From assembly GCF_052072235.1 (NCBI RefSeq), contig NZ_CM125436.1, positions 4,892,001 through 4,956,000 on the forward strand: DNA of 64,000 bases, in the 5' to 3' direction. Source of the stretch: Brevibacillus_D fluminis_A (GTDB lineage Bacteria; Bacillota; Bacilli; Brevibacillales; Brevibacillaceae). Both the position numbers and the translations under genes were made by a program. Position 1 is the first letter of the stretch, and every line of letters begins with the position of its first letter. Below the pieces are notes generated by a model. It did not search any database. It was not told the origin of the DNA and worked only from the letters and a program-made list of their open reading frames with translations. Positions 32,730 through 40,920 of this stretch are shown here, piece after piece.

Positions 32730-33824
32730 CTATGGCTTATAAATTTGATCGAAAACGCCGTTATCGGCGAAATGGGTGGCTTGCACTTTTTTCCAGCCCC
32801 CAAACAGCTCATCGATGGTAAACAATTCGATTTTCGGGAACTGGGACGCGTATTTGTCCGCTACCGATTTCAAGCGTGGGCGGTAAAAATTTTTGGCTTC
32901 GATCTCCTGGCCTTCTTCGGAATAGAGGAAATCGAGATACGCTTTCGCCACTTCGTCCGTACCGTGTTTCTCCACGTTTTTGTCTACGATGGCGACAGGC
33001 GGCTCTGCCAGGATGCTGATTGACGGCACGACAATATCAAGCTTATCTTTGCCCAGCTCATTGACGGCGAGGAACGCTTCGTTTTCCCATGCGATCAGCA
33101 CGTCGCCGATGCCCCGCTCCACGAATGTCGTCGTTGCCCCGCGCGCGCCGGAATCGAGCACCGGCACATTCTTCAACAGCTTCGCGACGAATTCTTTCGC
33201 CTTTGCTTCATCGCCGTTGTTTTTCTTCAAGGCGTATCCCCATGCGGCAAGATAGTTCCACCGTGCGCCCCCGGATGTTTTCGGGTTGGGCGTAATGACG
33301 GACACGCCCGGTTTGACCAGATCGTCCCAGTCTTTAATGCCTTTCGGGTTGCCTTTGCGCACCAAAAAGACGATTGTGGATGTGTAAGGCGCGCTGTTTT
33401 CTTTCCATTTTGATTGCCAATCGGCAGGCAGCAAGCCTTTTTCCGCGATGGCATCGATATCGTAGGCGAGCGCCAGCGTCACCACGTCAGCTTCCAGACC
33501 ATCGATGACCGAGCGCGATTGCTTGCCGGAGCCGCCGTGGGATTGCTTGATCGTCACGGTCTGGCCTGTTTTTGCCTTCCATTCGGCAGAAAATTTCTCG
33601 TTGATCTCTTGATAAAGCTCCCGGGTCGGGTCGTAGGAGACGTTCAACAGCTCTACGGCCGGCTTTTCTGCCGGAGCGGATGCGCCCGCATTGCTTGCGC
33701 CTGCGCTGCCCTCTTTTGCAGGCTCCGTACTGCTTCCGGCTCCGCACCCAGCCATGCTGATGACCAGACCACCTGTTACTGCAAAAGCTCCGATTTTCTT
33801 ACTCCATGCGGTAAAACGATTCAC
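32730..33824 (-). CDS. Sulfate-binding lipoprotein (Sbp/CysP type)
   Basis: A 364-residue extracytoplasmic solute-binding protein anchored as a lipoprotein (signal FAVTGGLVISMAGC, lipobox SMAGC). Family text: ELLNVSYDPTRELYQEINEK, SHGGSGKQSRSVIDGLEADV, TLALAYDIDAIAE, NPKTSGGARWNYLAAWGYAL and VLIAWENEAF, which fit the sulfate-binding fold with its GGSGKQ oxyanion contact. The GTG at 33824 is chosen as start (AAGGAGG, 8 nt). A terminator hairpin lies between yezD and this gene, so much of the transcript may begin or be controlled in that gap. Confidence 0.9.
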   Translation of the reverse strand: MNRFTAWSKKIGAFAVTGGLVISMAGCGAGSSTEPAKEGSAGASNAGASAPAEKPAVELLNVSYDPTRELYQEINEKFSAEWKAKTGQTVTIKQSHGGSGKQSRSVIDGLEADVVTLALAYDIDAIAEKGLLPADWQSKWKENSAPYTSTIVFLVRKGNPKGIKDWDDLVKPGVSVITPNPKTSGGARWNYLAAWGYALKKNNGDEAKAKEFVAKLLKNVPVLDSGARGATTTFVERGIGDVLIAWENEAFLAVNELGKDKLDIVVPSISILAEPPVAIVDKNVEKHGTDEVAKAYLDFLYSEEGQEIEAKNFYRPRLKSVADKYASQFPKIELFTIDELFGGWKKVQATHFADNGVFDQIYKP

Positions 33825-33869
33825 AAACAAACCCTCCTTTTTTTCTCTGTAAACAAGGGAACGATTAGA

Positions 33870-33924
33870 AAAAGAAAAAGCTCCCGCAACCTGCCCAAAA
33901 AGAGTTGGCCAAGTCAGTGGGAGC
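33870..33924 (-). terminator. Intergenic terminator between yezD and the sulfate-binding gene
   Basis: On the minus strand GCTCCC at 33919-33924 pairs with GGGAGC at 33880-33885, with further pairing inside, followed by TTTTTC. Placed within what would be a single sulfur operon, it could be an attenuator or simply end the regulator-yezD transcript. Confidence 0.65.
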
Positions 33925-33959
33925 CTTCGGTGGTCCGATCGGCTGCGTTTTTCATTTTT

Positions 33960-34154
33960 CTAGGAAATTCTTGTCGTGTTGCCGGTTTTCGCTTGCGCTT
34001 TTTCCAATGGAAAGCGATGCTTTTCCGTCCGGTCAATCTGAATGACCTGCGAATCGTGCACGACGATCTGCACGGAGCCGAACTCCAGCCCTTCCAATGC
34101 TCGCAATATTCGGACGACTAATTCTTGATTTTGGTCTTCAGCTTTCTTTGACAA
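33960..34154 (-). CDS. yezD: YezD family protein (DUF2292)
   Basis: A 64-residue protein of the YezD/DUF2292 family. The conserved core is LVVRILRALEGLEFGSVQIV and HDSQVIQIDRTEKHRF. Its genes commonly sit next to sulfate transport or cysteine-metabolism regulator genes, as here, but the role is unknown. The start (TTG at 34154) lies inside the 3' end of the Rrf2 gene, 17 bp overlap, with AAGGAG very close upstream, so the exact start is unsure. Translation is probably coupled to the regulator. Confidence 0.75.
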   Translation of the reverse strand: MSKKAEDQNQELVVRILRALEGLEFGSVQIVVHDSQVIQIDRTEKHRFPLEKAQAKTGNTTRIS

Positions 34155-34587
34155 GCTCCTTCACTCCCTCTATGCCTTTCAAGTTTCGCTTCACCAGATC
34201 GTCGAGAGTCGTCTGGTCCAGAACGAATGAAACCGTGTCTCGCACCAATGTCCAGAGCGGTTTCAGCATACATTCGGCTTCGAGGGGACACTGTTCGTAA
34301 GCGGTGACGCTGGCGCAGTTCATGGGAGCCAGCGGGCCTTCCAGACGCCTGATCACGTCCCCGATGTTGATCTCGGAGGGCGATTGCCGCAGTGCATAGC
34401 CGCCTTTTACACCACGCCTGCTTTTTACATACCCTAAATTTTTCAGCTGCAGCATGATTTGTTCAAGATAGCTGAATGGCACCAGCGTTTTTTCCGCAAT
34501 CGCGGAGATTGGCAGCACCGCACCGTTCTGCTGCGCCAATGAGAGAAGGGCACGCAACGCATACTCTCCTCTGCTTGATACCTTCAA
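34138..34587 (-). CDS. Rrf2 family regulator with Fe-S-type cysteines, probable sulfur regulator
   Basis: A 149-residue winged-helix regulator. The HTH reads EYALRALLSLAQQ, ISAIAEKTLVPFSYLEQIML and VKSRRGVKGGYAL. Three cysteines follow (Cys91, Cys100, Cys106; spacing x8 and x5), like the cluster-binding loop of RirA and IscR rather than the cysteine-poor CymR. The neighbours (yezD, sulfate transporter) suggest control of sulfur import, the CymR role. Cluster binding is inference from spacing. The TTG start has TTGGAGGGAG upstream. Confidence 0.78.
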   Translation of the reverse strand: MKVSSRGEYALRALLSLAQQNGAVLPISAIAEKTLVPFSYLEQIMLQLKNLGYVKSRRGVKGGYALRQSPSEINIGDVIRRLEGPLAPMNCASVTAYEQCPLEAECMLKPLWTLVRDTVSFVLDQTTLDDLVKRNLKGIEGVKELVKES

Positions 34588-34968
34588 GTGGCTCCCTCCA
34601 ATCCTGAGAACCTTGACATTGATAGTCAAGATTTAATCGGCAATGCACAATGCTTGTGGACGGATCTGGTAACAGATGATGAATTCTATTCCATAACTAT
34701 AATGCCAATTATTCCGATTAGTCAACTGTGTTTTTAGATAATTCGCATTCATCTTTCCTTTTCCATTCAAGCATTTTTTGCTGCCCATACCGTGGGTGGG
34801 CATTTTCCCTATACTGTATGCAGCATGTATTTCGCCTGACCTTTGTCTGGTTCCCCGTCAAGAAAATTGGGCACTGGCATTTCACCAAGTAAACTACTAC
34901 AATAAGTCACAAACCTAAAACTGAATGTTGCGACTAAACGAAAATGAGAGAGACAGGGGAGGACAAGT
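34588..34968. other. Divergent intergenic region between the Rrf2 gene and the YlmA-like gene
   Basis: No gene is seen. An AT-rich stretch with ATTATTCCGATTAG and AATGCCAATTATTCC near 34695-34720 could hold the regulator's own operator. GCCCATACCGTGGGTGGGC near 34783-34802 is a hairpin followed by ATTTTCCC. The YlmA-like promoter must lie in 34800-34940 but no clean -35/-10 pair is obvious. Confidence 0.35.
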
Positions 34969-35766
34969 ATGACAATCTCAATGAAACATGTGACATGGGT
35001 ACGCGAAGGCGGCACCGTGATCCTCAATGACGTGAACTGGGACGTAAAACCCGGCGAACATTGGGCGCTCGTCGGGCTGAACGGTTCAGGCAAAACGACG
35101 CTGCTTAACATGATCAACGGCTATCTGTGGCCGACGCGCGGTGAGATCAGCGTGCTTGGGCAGCGATTCGGCACAGTTGATTTGCGCGAGCTGCGGAAAT
35201 CGATCGGCTGGGTCAGCTCCAGCCTGCAGCAAAAGCTGTATGGCAGCGATACGGGGCTGGAAATCGTGGTAAGCGGTCGGCTGGGCACGATCGGCGTGCA
35301 TGACAAACCGACGGAAGATGATCTGGATGAGGCGCGGAAGCTGTTGGAATCGCTGAAATGCAGCTATTTGGCAAACCGGCCCTATCAGCATTGCTCGGAG
35401 GGGGAGCGCCAGCGGCTGCTGATCGCCCGCGCCCTGATTTCCAAACCAAAGCTTTTGATTCTCGATGAACCGTGCAACGGCCTTGATATTTTCGCGCGGG
35501 AGCAATTGCTCGCAACGGTCGAGGAAATCACCAAACAGCCCGATGCGCCAACCTTGCTTTTTGTGACGCATCATATTGAAGAGATTTTGCCGACGATCAA
35601 GCATGCCCTGCTGCTGCGCAATGGCGAAGTGTTCGGCGCCGGCCGAACGACTGAACTGCTCACATCGGAACAGCTCTCCCAGTTTTTCGGAACGAGCGTA
35701 ACTGTGGAATGGCGCAACAATCGTCCCTGGCTACAGCTTGAGTTTGATCAGATTACGATTCGCTAA
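34969..35766 (+). CDS. ABC transporter ATP-binding protein, YlmA-like
   Basis: A 265-residue stand-alone ABC ATPase. Walker A is GLNGSGKTTLLNMI, the Q-loop region is SIGWVSSSLQQKLY, the signature is the unusual SEGERQRLL (for LSGGQ), Walker B is LLILDEPCNGLD and the switch His is in FVTHHIEEI. The text matches B. subtilis YlmA and the ModF-like group. No permease gene is adjacent, so either it pairs with one elsewhere or it acts without transport. The ribosome site is GGGGAGGA. The 3' end overlaps the convergent MFS gene by 36 bp. Confidence 0.83.
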   Translation: MTISMKHVTWVREGGTVILNDVNWDVKPGEHWALVGLNGSGKTTLLNMINGYLWPTRGEISVLGQRFGTVDLRELRKSIGWVSSSLQQKLYGSDTGLEIVVSGRLGTIGVHDKPTEDDLDEARKLLESLKCSYLANRPYQHCSEGERQRLLIARALISKPKLLILDEPCNGLDIFAREQLLATVEEITKQPDAPTLLFVTHHIEEILPTIKHALLLRNGEVFGAGRTTELLTSEQLSQFFGTSVTVEWRNNRPWLQLEFDQITIR

Positions 35767-36993
35767 CACGCTTACGCAGCACAAAAGCGCAAACACGCCC
35801 CCGGACGCGATCAGCGTGCCCGCGCCAAACATGGCGGCCAGCGGTCCGATCAGCAAGCTGGCAATCGGCAAAAATAGGACGCTGATGGTGGTCACCGCTG
35901 CGAATACCGCCGCTTGCTGATCCTTTGGCACCGTCGTCTGGATGATGACCATCTCGGGTACATTGATGGCCGTCATCGTCATGCCAAACACCATGCTGCA
36001 CAACACGAGTGCCCATGTCCACGGAAACGCGCCGAGGCCGATGACGGCGATGCTTTCAACGGCGGCTGCGCCGACGAATAATGCTCCCTGACGCTTGACG
36101 CTCACTTTGGCGAGCATGAAGCCGACCAGCAAAGCCCCGAACGCCTGACTGCCCTGCAGTATGGCAAACAGTGCCGCCTCACCGTGCAGTTCGCTTTGGA
36201 CATAGACCGCAAGCAGTGTGAGAAGCGGAGCGATCCCGATATTTTCAAATGCGAAAAACCATGCCATCGCATGAATCGCCCGATGCTGCCCAAGCACGCG
36301 AAAACCTTGGCGCAAATTTTGCCAATAACCGGACAGGCCCCCGCTCGCCTGTTCGGTTTTTTTGTTCAATTGCGCGAGCGCATCATCCGTACGTTCAGCC
36401 GGAACGTGAATAAACAGAAGCAATAGTGCGGACAAGCAAAGCAATGCTGCGGTGATGACCAAGGTCGTCGCAGCGGAAAGCAGGCTCACCATCATGCCTG
36501 CCCCGGCCAATCCAAGCAGCCGGACCATCTGATTGGCCGACTGGAGCAGCGCATTCCCCTTTTGCACCTGATCGGCTGAGACGATTCGCGGCAGAAGGGA
36601 AACCGAGGCCGGGTTATAGATTGCTCCGCAGGCGGATTGCAGAAATGCCGACACGAAAAACAGCCATAATGGTGGCTGGCCCGTCAAATGGGCGAGCGGC
36701 ACGACCAAAATCAGCAGTGCCCGGATCGCATCGGATGAAAACATCCAGTGGGTCACTTTCCCTTTTGCCAGAAACGGGCTTGCCAACACGCCGAAAAACA
36801 GGATCGGCAAAAGATTGGACACATACAGAAGCGTGGTGCTGGTGGCATCCCCTCCGCTTTCCAGCAGCAGCCAGATAAAAGCGATGGCGGCAAACTGGTC
36901 CGCGGTCACTTTCAAGATGGTGGAAGAGAACAAGAGGAGAAATCGGCGGTGCCAGATGCTCTCGGCAACGACGGCTTGCAATTGATTGGTCAT
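35731..36993 (-). CDS. MFS transporter
   Basis: A 420-residue major facilitator with about 12 membrane helices (RFLLLFSSTILKVTADQFAA to FALLCCVSVLAN). The helix 2-3 loop reads FLAKGKVTHWMFSSDAIRAL, and the motif YNPASVSLLPRIVSADQVQK is typical of the MFS_3/enterobactin-exporter-like group (YfmO, YkuC, macrolide efflux). The substrate is unknown. The ATG at 36993 has GGGAGCTG upstream. A palindrome-rich AT block upstream (37021-37051) suggests a MarR- or TetR-type operator. No regulator gene is adjacent. Confidence 0.82.
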   Translation of the reverse strand: MTNQLQAVVAESIWHRRFLLLFSSTILKVTADQFAAIAFIWLLLESGGDATSTTLLYVSNLLPILFFGVLASPFLAKGKVTHWMFSSDAIRALLILVVPLAHLTGQPPLWLFFVSAFLQSACGAIYNPASVSLLPRIVSADQVQKGNALLQSANQMVRLLGLAGAGMMVSLLSAATTLVITAALLCLSALLLLFIHVPAERTDDALAQLNKKTEQASGGLSGYWQNLRQGFRVLGQHRAIHAMAWFFAFENIGIAPLLTLLAVYVQSELHGEAALFAILQGSQAFGALLVGFMLAKVSVKRQGALFVGAAAVESIAVIGLGAFPWTWALVLCSMVFGMTMTAINVPEMVIIQTTVPKDQQAAVFAAVTTISVLFLPIASLLIGPLAAMFGAGTLIASGGVFALLCCVSVLANRNLIKLKL

Positions 36994-37020
36994 GGAAAGA
37001 CAGCTCCCGTTCACTTATTA

Positions 37021-37051
37021 GGTTATTATCTAATTAGATTATTAACTAATT
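37021..37051. promoter_or_regulatory. Palindromic candidate operator upstream of the MFS gene
   Basis: GGTTATTATCTAATTAGATT followed by ATTAACTAATT holds a 12-bp perfect palindrome ATCTAATTAGAT, with TTAGATAATAACCTAA and TTAGTTAATAATCTAA as near-direct repeats on the minus strand. It sits 28 bp before the start codon, where a repressor would block transcription. Confidence 0.4.
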
Positions 37052-37118
37052 TATTGTGGAGCGTCAACTGGCAAAACGGTTAATTGGGGCGCTTTGCGTA
37101 TCCGGGCCGTTATGGATA

Positions 37119-37170
37119 TAAGCAAAACTTCTTTCTCTTTCAAGAAGCAGGCCCTTCGATCTGTGGAGCC
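37119..37170 (+). repeat. Remnant of the palindromic intergenic repeat (copy E)
   Basis: TAAGCAAAACTTCTTTC, then CAAGAAGCAGGCCCTTCGAT and CTGTGGA match the first 55 bases of the repeat at 187, but the second arm GAAGTTTTT, the CTTCCGCTCCAG block and the distal hairpin are gone. Confidence 0.7.
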
Positions 37171-37204
37171 GCGAACCGGGGCATCGAAGTCTTGTGTGTA
37201 CAGA

Positions 37205-37234
37205 GAAAAAACGCCAGCATCAAAGCTGACGTTT
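37205..37234 (-). terminator. Intrinsic terminator of the collagen-like gene
   Basis: On the minus strand AACGTCAGC and GCTGGCGTT pair around a 6-nt loop, followed by TTTTCTC. Confidence 0.85.
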
Positions 37235-37254
37235 TCCCTTTTGCTGCTCTTCGA

Positions 37255-38508
37255 TTAGCTGATTGCGACGCCACCACTTGCGTAGCCGTCTACTGTATTG
37301 ATCAGGCTCACACCTGCTGCCGTTGCAGAGAAGACTAGTAACAGACGTGTTCCTGCCGTTACAGGAATTGACAGCCCTGTCGTAAGTCCACTGCTAATCG
37401 TTCCAGCTGCAAGAACTCCCGTTAATGCTGGAGCCAACGTCACCACAGCGCCCGGAATTGGCGTAAACGTATTGTTAGGTGTCGTCGAGCTGTAGAGCTG
37501 TGCTGTAATCGTTACTGTCGTTCCCACAAGGCTTAATGCTAGCGTCGTACTGAAGTAGCCAGCCATCGACGTAATCGTACCATCCCGCGGTACGGAGAAC
37601 GCCATGTTGAGAAGCAAACCTGGCCCGCCTGCGAGATCAATCGTTCCACCTACAAGCGAAACGCCGGTTGCCGAGTTACCAAAACCGATCAGGCTGCCCG
37701 TTCCAACCAATCCACCCGCAATGGTCGTCAAAGACCCTGGTAAACCAGATGCAAACGGGATAATTGCGCTCGATCCCGTAGGACCGGTTGCTCCCGTCGG
37801 ACCTGTCGCACCGGTTGGACCCGTTGCACCTGTTGGACCTGTTGGACCTGTTGGACCCGTCGCACCATCAGCACCTGTTGGACCCGTTGGACCTGTCGCA
37901 CCTGCCACACCTGCTGCTCCCGTCGGACCCGTCGGACCCGTCGGACCCGTCGGACCCGTCGCTCCTGCCAGACCTGCTGCTCCCGTCGGACCGGTTGGAC
38001 CTGTCGCACCGTCAGCACCTGTTGGACCCGTTGGACCTGGCAGACCTGCTGTTCCGGCTGCTCCTGCCGCACCCGTTGGACCCGTTGGACCCGTCGGACC
38101 GGTTGCCCCCGTCGGACCTGTCACTGTGCTCGCCGCACCAGTAGGACCCGTTGGACCGGTGGGACCTGTAGCTCCGGTCGGACCTGTCACTGTACTGGCT
38201 GCTCCAGTAGGACCGGTTGCTCCCGTTGGACCGGTGGGACCCGTAGCTCCAGTAGGACCTGTCACTGTGCTGGCTGCTCCCGTTGGACCCGTTGGACCGG
38301 TTGGACCTGTAGACCCGGTCGGACCTGTCACTGTGCTGGCTGCTCCCGTTGGACCGGTTGGGCCGGTTGGACCCGTAGCTCCGGTCGGACCTGTCACTGT
38401 GCTAGCCGCTCCCGTTGGACCGCTGGGACCCGTTGGACCCATTGCTCCCGTCGGGCCAGTCGGGCCCGTCGGACCTGTTGCTCCACCTAAACCAAAATAG
38501 TTTGACAC
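37255..38508 (-). CDS. BclA/BclB-like collagen-repeat exosporium protein
   Basis: A 417-residue protein. After a short leader (MSNYFGLGG) come about 230 residues of Gly-X-Y repeats, mostly GPTGPTGPTGA, GATGPT and GAASTVTGPT. The last about 170 residues form a globular domain (IIPFASGLPGSLTTIAGG, GSLIGFGNSATGVSL, VPRDGTITSMAGYFS, VTAGTRLLLVFSA) that matches the C-terminal domain of BclB-type exosporium glycoproteins. The repeats should form a triple helix projecting from the spore, and threonines are likely glycosylation sites. No cleaved signal peptide is seen, as expected for mother-cell proteins. The GTG at 38508 has AAAGGAGG. A CATAGTATG box upstream may be a sigma-K-like -10. Confidence 0.87.
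   Translation of the reverse strand: MSNYFGLGGATGPTGPTGPTGAMGPTGPSGPTGAASTVTGPTGATGPTGPTGPTGAASTVTGPTGSTGPTGPTGPTGAASTVTGPTGATGPTGPTGATGPTGAASTVTGPTGATGPTGPTGPTGAASTVTGPTGATGPTGPTGPTGAAGAAGTAGLPGPTGPTGADGATGPTGPTGAAGLAGATGPTGPTGPTGPTGAAGVAGATGPTGPTGADGATGPTGPTGPTGATGPTGATGPTGATGPTGSSAIIPFASGLPGSLTTIAGGLVGTGSLIGFGNSATGVSLVGGTIDLAGGPGLLLNMAFSVPRDGTITSMAGYFSTTLALSLVGTTVTITAQLYSSTTPNNTFTPIPGAVVTLAPALTGVLAAGTISSGLTTGLSIPVTAGTRLLLVFSATAAGVSLINTVDGYASGGVAIS
37774..38502 (-). repeat. Tandem DNA repeats coding for the collagen region
   Basis: Nine-base units of the GGTCCAACGGGTCCGACAGG type and longer units that encode GAASTVTGPTG recur about five times. The differences between copies are mostly third-base changes, so the block could expand or contract by recombination or slippage. 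Confidence 0.85.
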
Positions 38509-38661
38509 AATCTTACCTCCTTTGCACAAGCATATTGCATACTATGAGCGAGTGAAAAAGTGGTTTTCAACGCTTGACCATTTTTGCAAGAAAAGTGTTT
38601 TCGCCCTCGCATTTCCTGACTTTTTCAATAGAGATTCCTGATCGCTAGAATGACAGTGAAC

Positions 38662-38703
38662 ACAAAAGAGAGCAGTCAGTAGACATCGCTTTGACTGCTC
38701 TCC
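38662..38703 (-). terminator. Intrinsic terminator of cutC
   Basis: GAGAGCAGTCA pairs with TGACTGCTCTC around a 13-nt loop; on the minus strand it is followed by TTTTGTG. Confidence 0.82.
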
Positions 38704-38725
38704 TCCGACGATTTGCGCACTTCCT

Positions 38726-39412
38726 TTACCCCAACCGTTCCTTTAGCTCCCGAATTCTCCCCGGATCAATCGGCAAAAGCGACTTGCCATCCACCCGCAC
38801 ACCGCTGCCAAAGTGCACCTCCGTAACACCCGTCGCCCCGGCAAAACCTTGCACGGTATCAAGCGTCAGACCGCTTCCCGCCAAAATCGTCAGATGAGTC
38901 CCTCGCGTCCGCTCCACGAGGCGAGCCATCTGATCGACCGCATCCAGGGCACTTTTTTGCCCGCCGGAGGTGAGAATCCTCGTCACCTGCGGATACGCCA
39001 GCAGCGTATCCAACGCCTCATCCAAATCGGCCGCATCATCAAACGCCCGGTGAAACGTCACCGCCAACTCCCCGTTTGCGGCCTCCAGCAGCCGCTCCAG
39101 AGCAGCCGTATCCACTTTCCGCTCAGCCGTGAGCGCTCCAATGACGATGCCCGCCGCCCCGATTTCGCGGATGCGTGCGATGTCGTTGCACATCGTCTGA
39201 ATGTCGTCACGGTCATAATGAAACGATTGGCTGTGCGGCCGCACCATCACCATGACCGGGATGTCAACGGCCCGCACCGTCTCCTCGATCAACCCGTAGC
39301 TTGGCGTAAGTCCTCCTTCCAAAATGCCTGTGACCAGCTCAAGCCGGTCCGCTCCGCCCTGAATCGCAAGCCTCGCATCGGTCAATGTCGTCGTAATCAC
39401 TTCTACCAGCAT
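38726..39412 (-). CDS. cutC: CutC family protein
   Basis: A 228-residue TIM-barrel protein of the CutC family, named for copper tolerance in E. coli, though the direct role is disputed. Family text: LVEVITTTLTDARLAIQGGA, RLELVTGILEGGLTPSYGL, VMVRPHSQSFHYD, VTFHRAFD, ILTSGGQKSALD and LTILAGSGLTLDTV. The ATG at 39412 follows GAGGGAGTG. It is a single-gene unit with its own terminator. Confidence 0.9.
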   Translation of the reverse strand: MLVEVITTTLTDARLAIQGGADRLELVTGILEGGLTPSYGLIEETVRAVDIPVMVMVRPHSQSFHYDRDDIQTMCNDIARIREIGAAGIVIGALTAERKVDTAALERLLEAANGELAVTFHRAFDDAADLDEALDTLLAYPQVTRILTSGGQKSALDAVDQMARLVERTRGTHLTILAGSGLTLDTVQGFAGATGVTEVHFGSGVRVDGKSLLPIDPGRIRELKERLG

Positions 39413-39533
39413 TCTTGCCCACTCCCTCTCGCCTGTCACAGTTCCTTCTATCATGTTTTCCTTTGTTTCCTATTCGTTTGCAATCGCATGCGGCTTTTCC
39501 TTCTGACTGATGAAAATTCCTTACGCCTGCATG

Positions 39534-39566
39534 TAAAAAACCCCCAGGCTCGTCTGCCCGAGGGTT
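39534..39566 (-). terminator. Intrinsic terminator of the acetyltransferase gene
   Basis: On the minus strand AACCCTCGGGC and GCCTGGGGGTT pair imperfectly and are followed by TTTTAC. Confidence 0.75.
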
Positions 39567-39587
39567 CACCCGCTCCACTCCTGTCGG

Positions 39588-40841
39588 TTAAAACGGGGTC
39601 GTGCACAGCGGCTTTTCACATGCGCCGAACAGCTTGCCCAGCGTCTCGACATATGCGCTGTCCGACACGCGCACCAAGCCATAGCGCATCAGCTGGCGAA
39701 AGGGCACGGCACCGACGAGCAAGGAGGAAAAATCGGAAATATCCAACTCGATCTCGACATCATGCGCGTCCTGCTCGCTCACCGTCGCTGCCCCGTTATT
39801 GAATGCAACGATCGTGCTTCCGTGATTTTCCGGCAAAAAGCTGTCCTGCACCGTTATTTTGACCGTGCAGGTCTGACCGCCGAAATCGTGTCCGGCCAAA
39901 TCGCGGAATATTCCTTTGACGTCCAGCACCCGATACATGATACCGACACCGGAAACATGGCTTTCATGATAAACGGATGGCAGCATCCGCCCGCTTTCAT
40001 TGCGCGGGTCCGACAGCAGCTGATGGAACGTGTCGTCCTGCGTGTTGTAAATGATCCGCTGCACCTGATCGGCTTGGCTGCGCAAAAAGGCAATCAGCCC
40101 GGTATAAGCTTCCGGGGTTTCGGCAAAGAGTTCCTTCACCACCAAATGGTTGAAGATGAAATTTTCTTCATGCCCACGTTTGAACAGAAACGTCAGATAC
40201 CCCGTCAGCTTGCCGTCCTCGCGATAGCCCACTGCGATCGTTTCCGGCGAAGCAAAGGTTCCCCGCTGTTCATACGTTGTGCGCTGAATCATCCCATTTG
40301 TCTTGGCGGCCTGCCGATTGTACAGCTCGACCATCTCCGGCAGGTCATCGGCCTTGAGGAAGGAACACCGCGATTTGTCCCCGGTTTTCGGCAAGCTCGT
40401 CGGAAGGAACCGGTACTGATGCATTTTCGTCCCCGGTCCGAATCCCATCTGCTTGTAAAAATCAACCCGGAACGGATAGAGCATGGCCATGTTGACCCCT
40501 CGCTCCAAGTAGTGTTGCAAATAGTAGGTAAGCATCTCCTTCGCCACTTTTTCCTTCTTGTGCAGCAAGTCTACACAAACGAAGCCGATTCCGCCCGCCT
40601 GGACAGGAACCGTCAGCAGCGTCAGATCAAAGTCAAAAAACTTCATGCCGCCAATCATCTGCTCGTCTTCAAACAGCCCGTAAAACCGGCAGATCGCATC
40701 CTCCTCCATCGAGGTCGCAATCCGCTTTTTCAAATCGCCCCGAGCTTGCTCGGAGAACGAATTCATGCCTGGATAAGCGTTTACCGCCAACCCGACAAAA
40801 GCATCCACCTCTGTCGGACCTAATTCACGAATCGTACGCAT
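39588..40841 (-). CDS. Eis-like GNAT acetyltransferase
   Basis: A 417-residue protein with the three-part layout of the Eis family: an N-terminal GNAT domain (to about 150, with GGIGFVCVDLLHKKEKVAKE as the acetyl-CoA motif A region), a second GNAT-like domain (about 155-290) and a C-terminal SCP2-like domain (about 290-417). The C-terminal end TTPF leaves a Phe carboxylate, which in Eis is the catalytic base with a Tyr; DSAYVETLGKLFGA may be part of it. Eis enzymes acetylate amines, including aminoglycosides, at several sites. The substrate here is unknown. Confidence 0.85.
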   Translation of the reverse strand: MRTIRELGPTEVDAFVGLAVNAYPGMNSFSEQARGDLKKRIATSMEEDAICRFYGLFEDEQMIGGMKFFDFDLTLLTVPVQAGGIGFVCVDLLHKKEKVAKEMLTYYLQHYLERGVNMAMLYPFRVDFYKQMGFGPGTKMHQYRFLPTSLPKTGDKSRCSFLKADDLPEMVELYNRQAAKTNGMIQRTTYEQRGTFASPETIAVGYREDGKLTGYLTFLFKRGHEENFIFNHLVVKELFAETPEAYTGLIAFLRSQADQVQRIIYNTQDDTFHQLLSDPRNESGRMLPSVYHESHVSGVGIMYRVLDVKGIFRDLAGHDFGGQTCTVKITVQDSFLPENHGSTIVAFNNGAATVSEQDAHDVEIELDISDFSSLLVGAVPFRQLMRYGLVRVSDSAYVETLGKLFGACEKPLCTTPF

Positions 40842-40920
40842 AACAGTACCCCCTTCCGTCTTCTGCCATTATTGTAGCATTATTCAGTAAAATAATCTTT
40901 ATCGATTTGAAAATTTTCTA

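Noticed and set aside
37604..38500. 298-codon plus-strand frame rich in PVGPVAPVGPV
   Set aside because: It is the antisense of the Gly-X-Y collagen repeats; the repeat keeps this frame open by composition.
37774..38502. Possible CRISPR-like direct repeats
   Set aside because: The repeats are in-frame codons for Gly-Pro-Thr, with no unique spacers of constant length and no cas genes.
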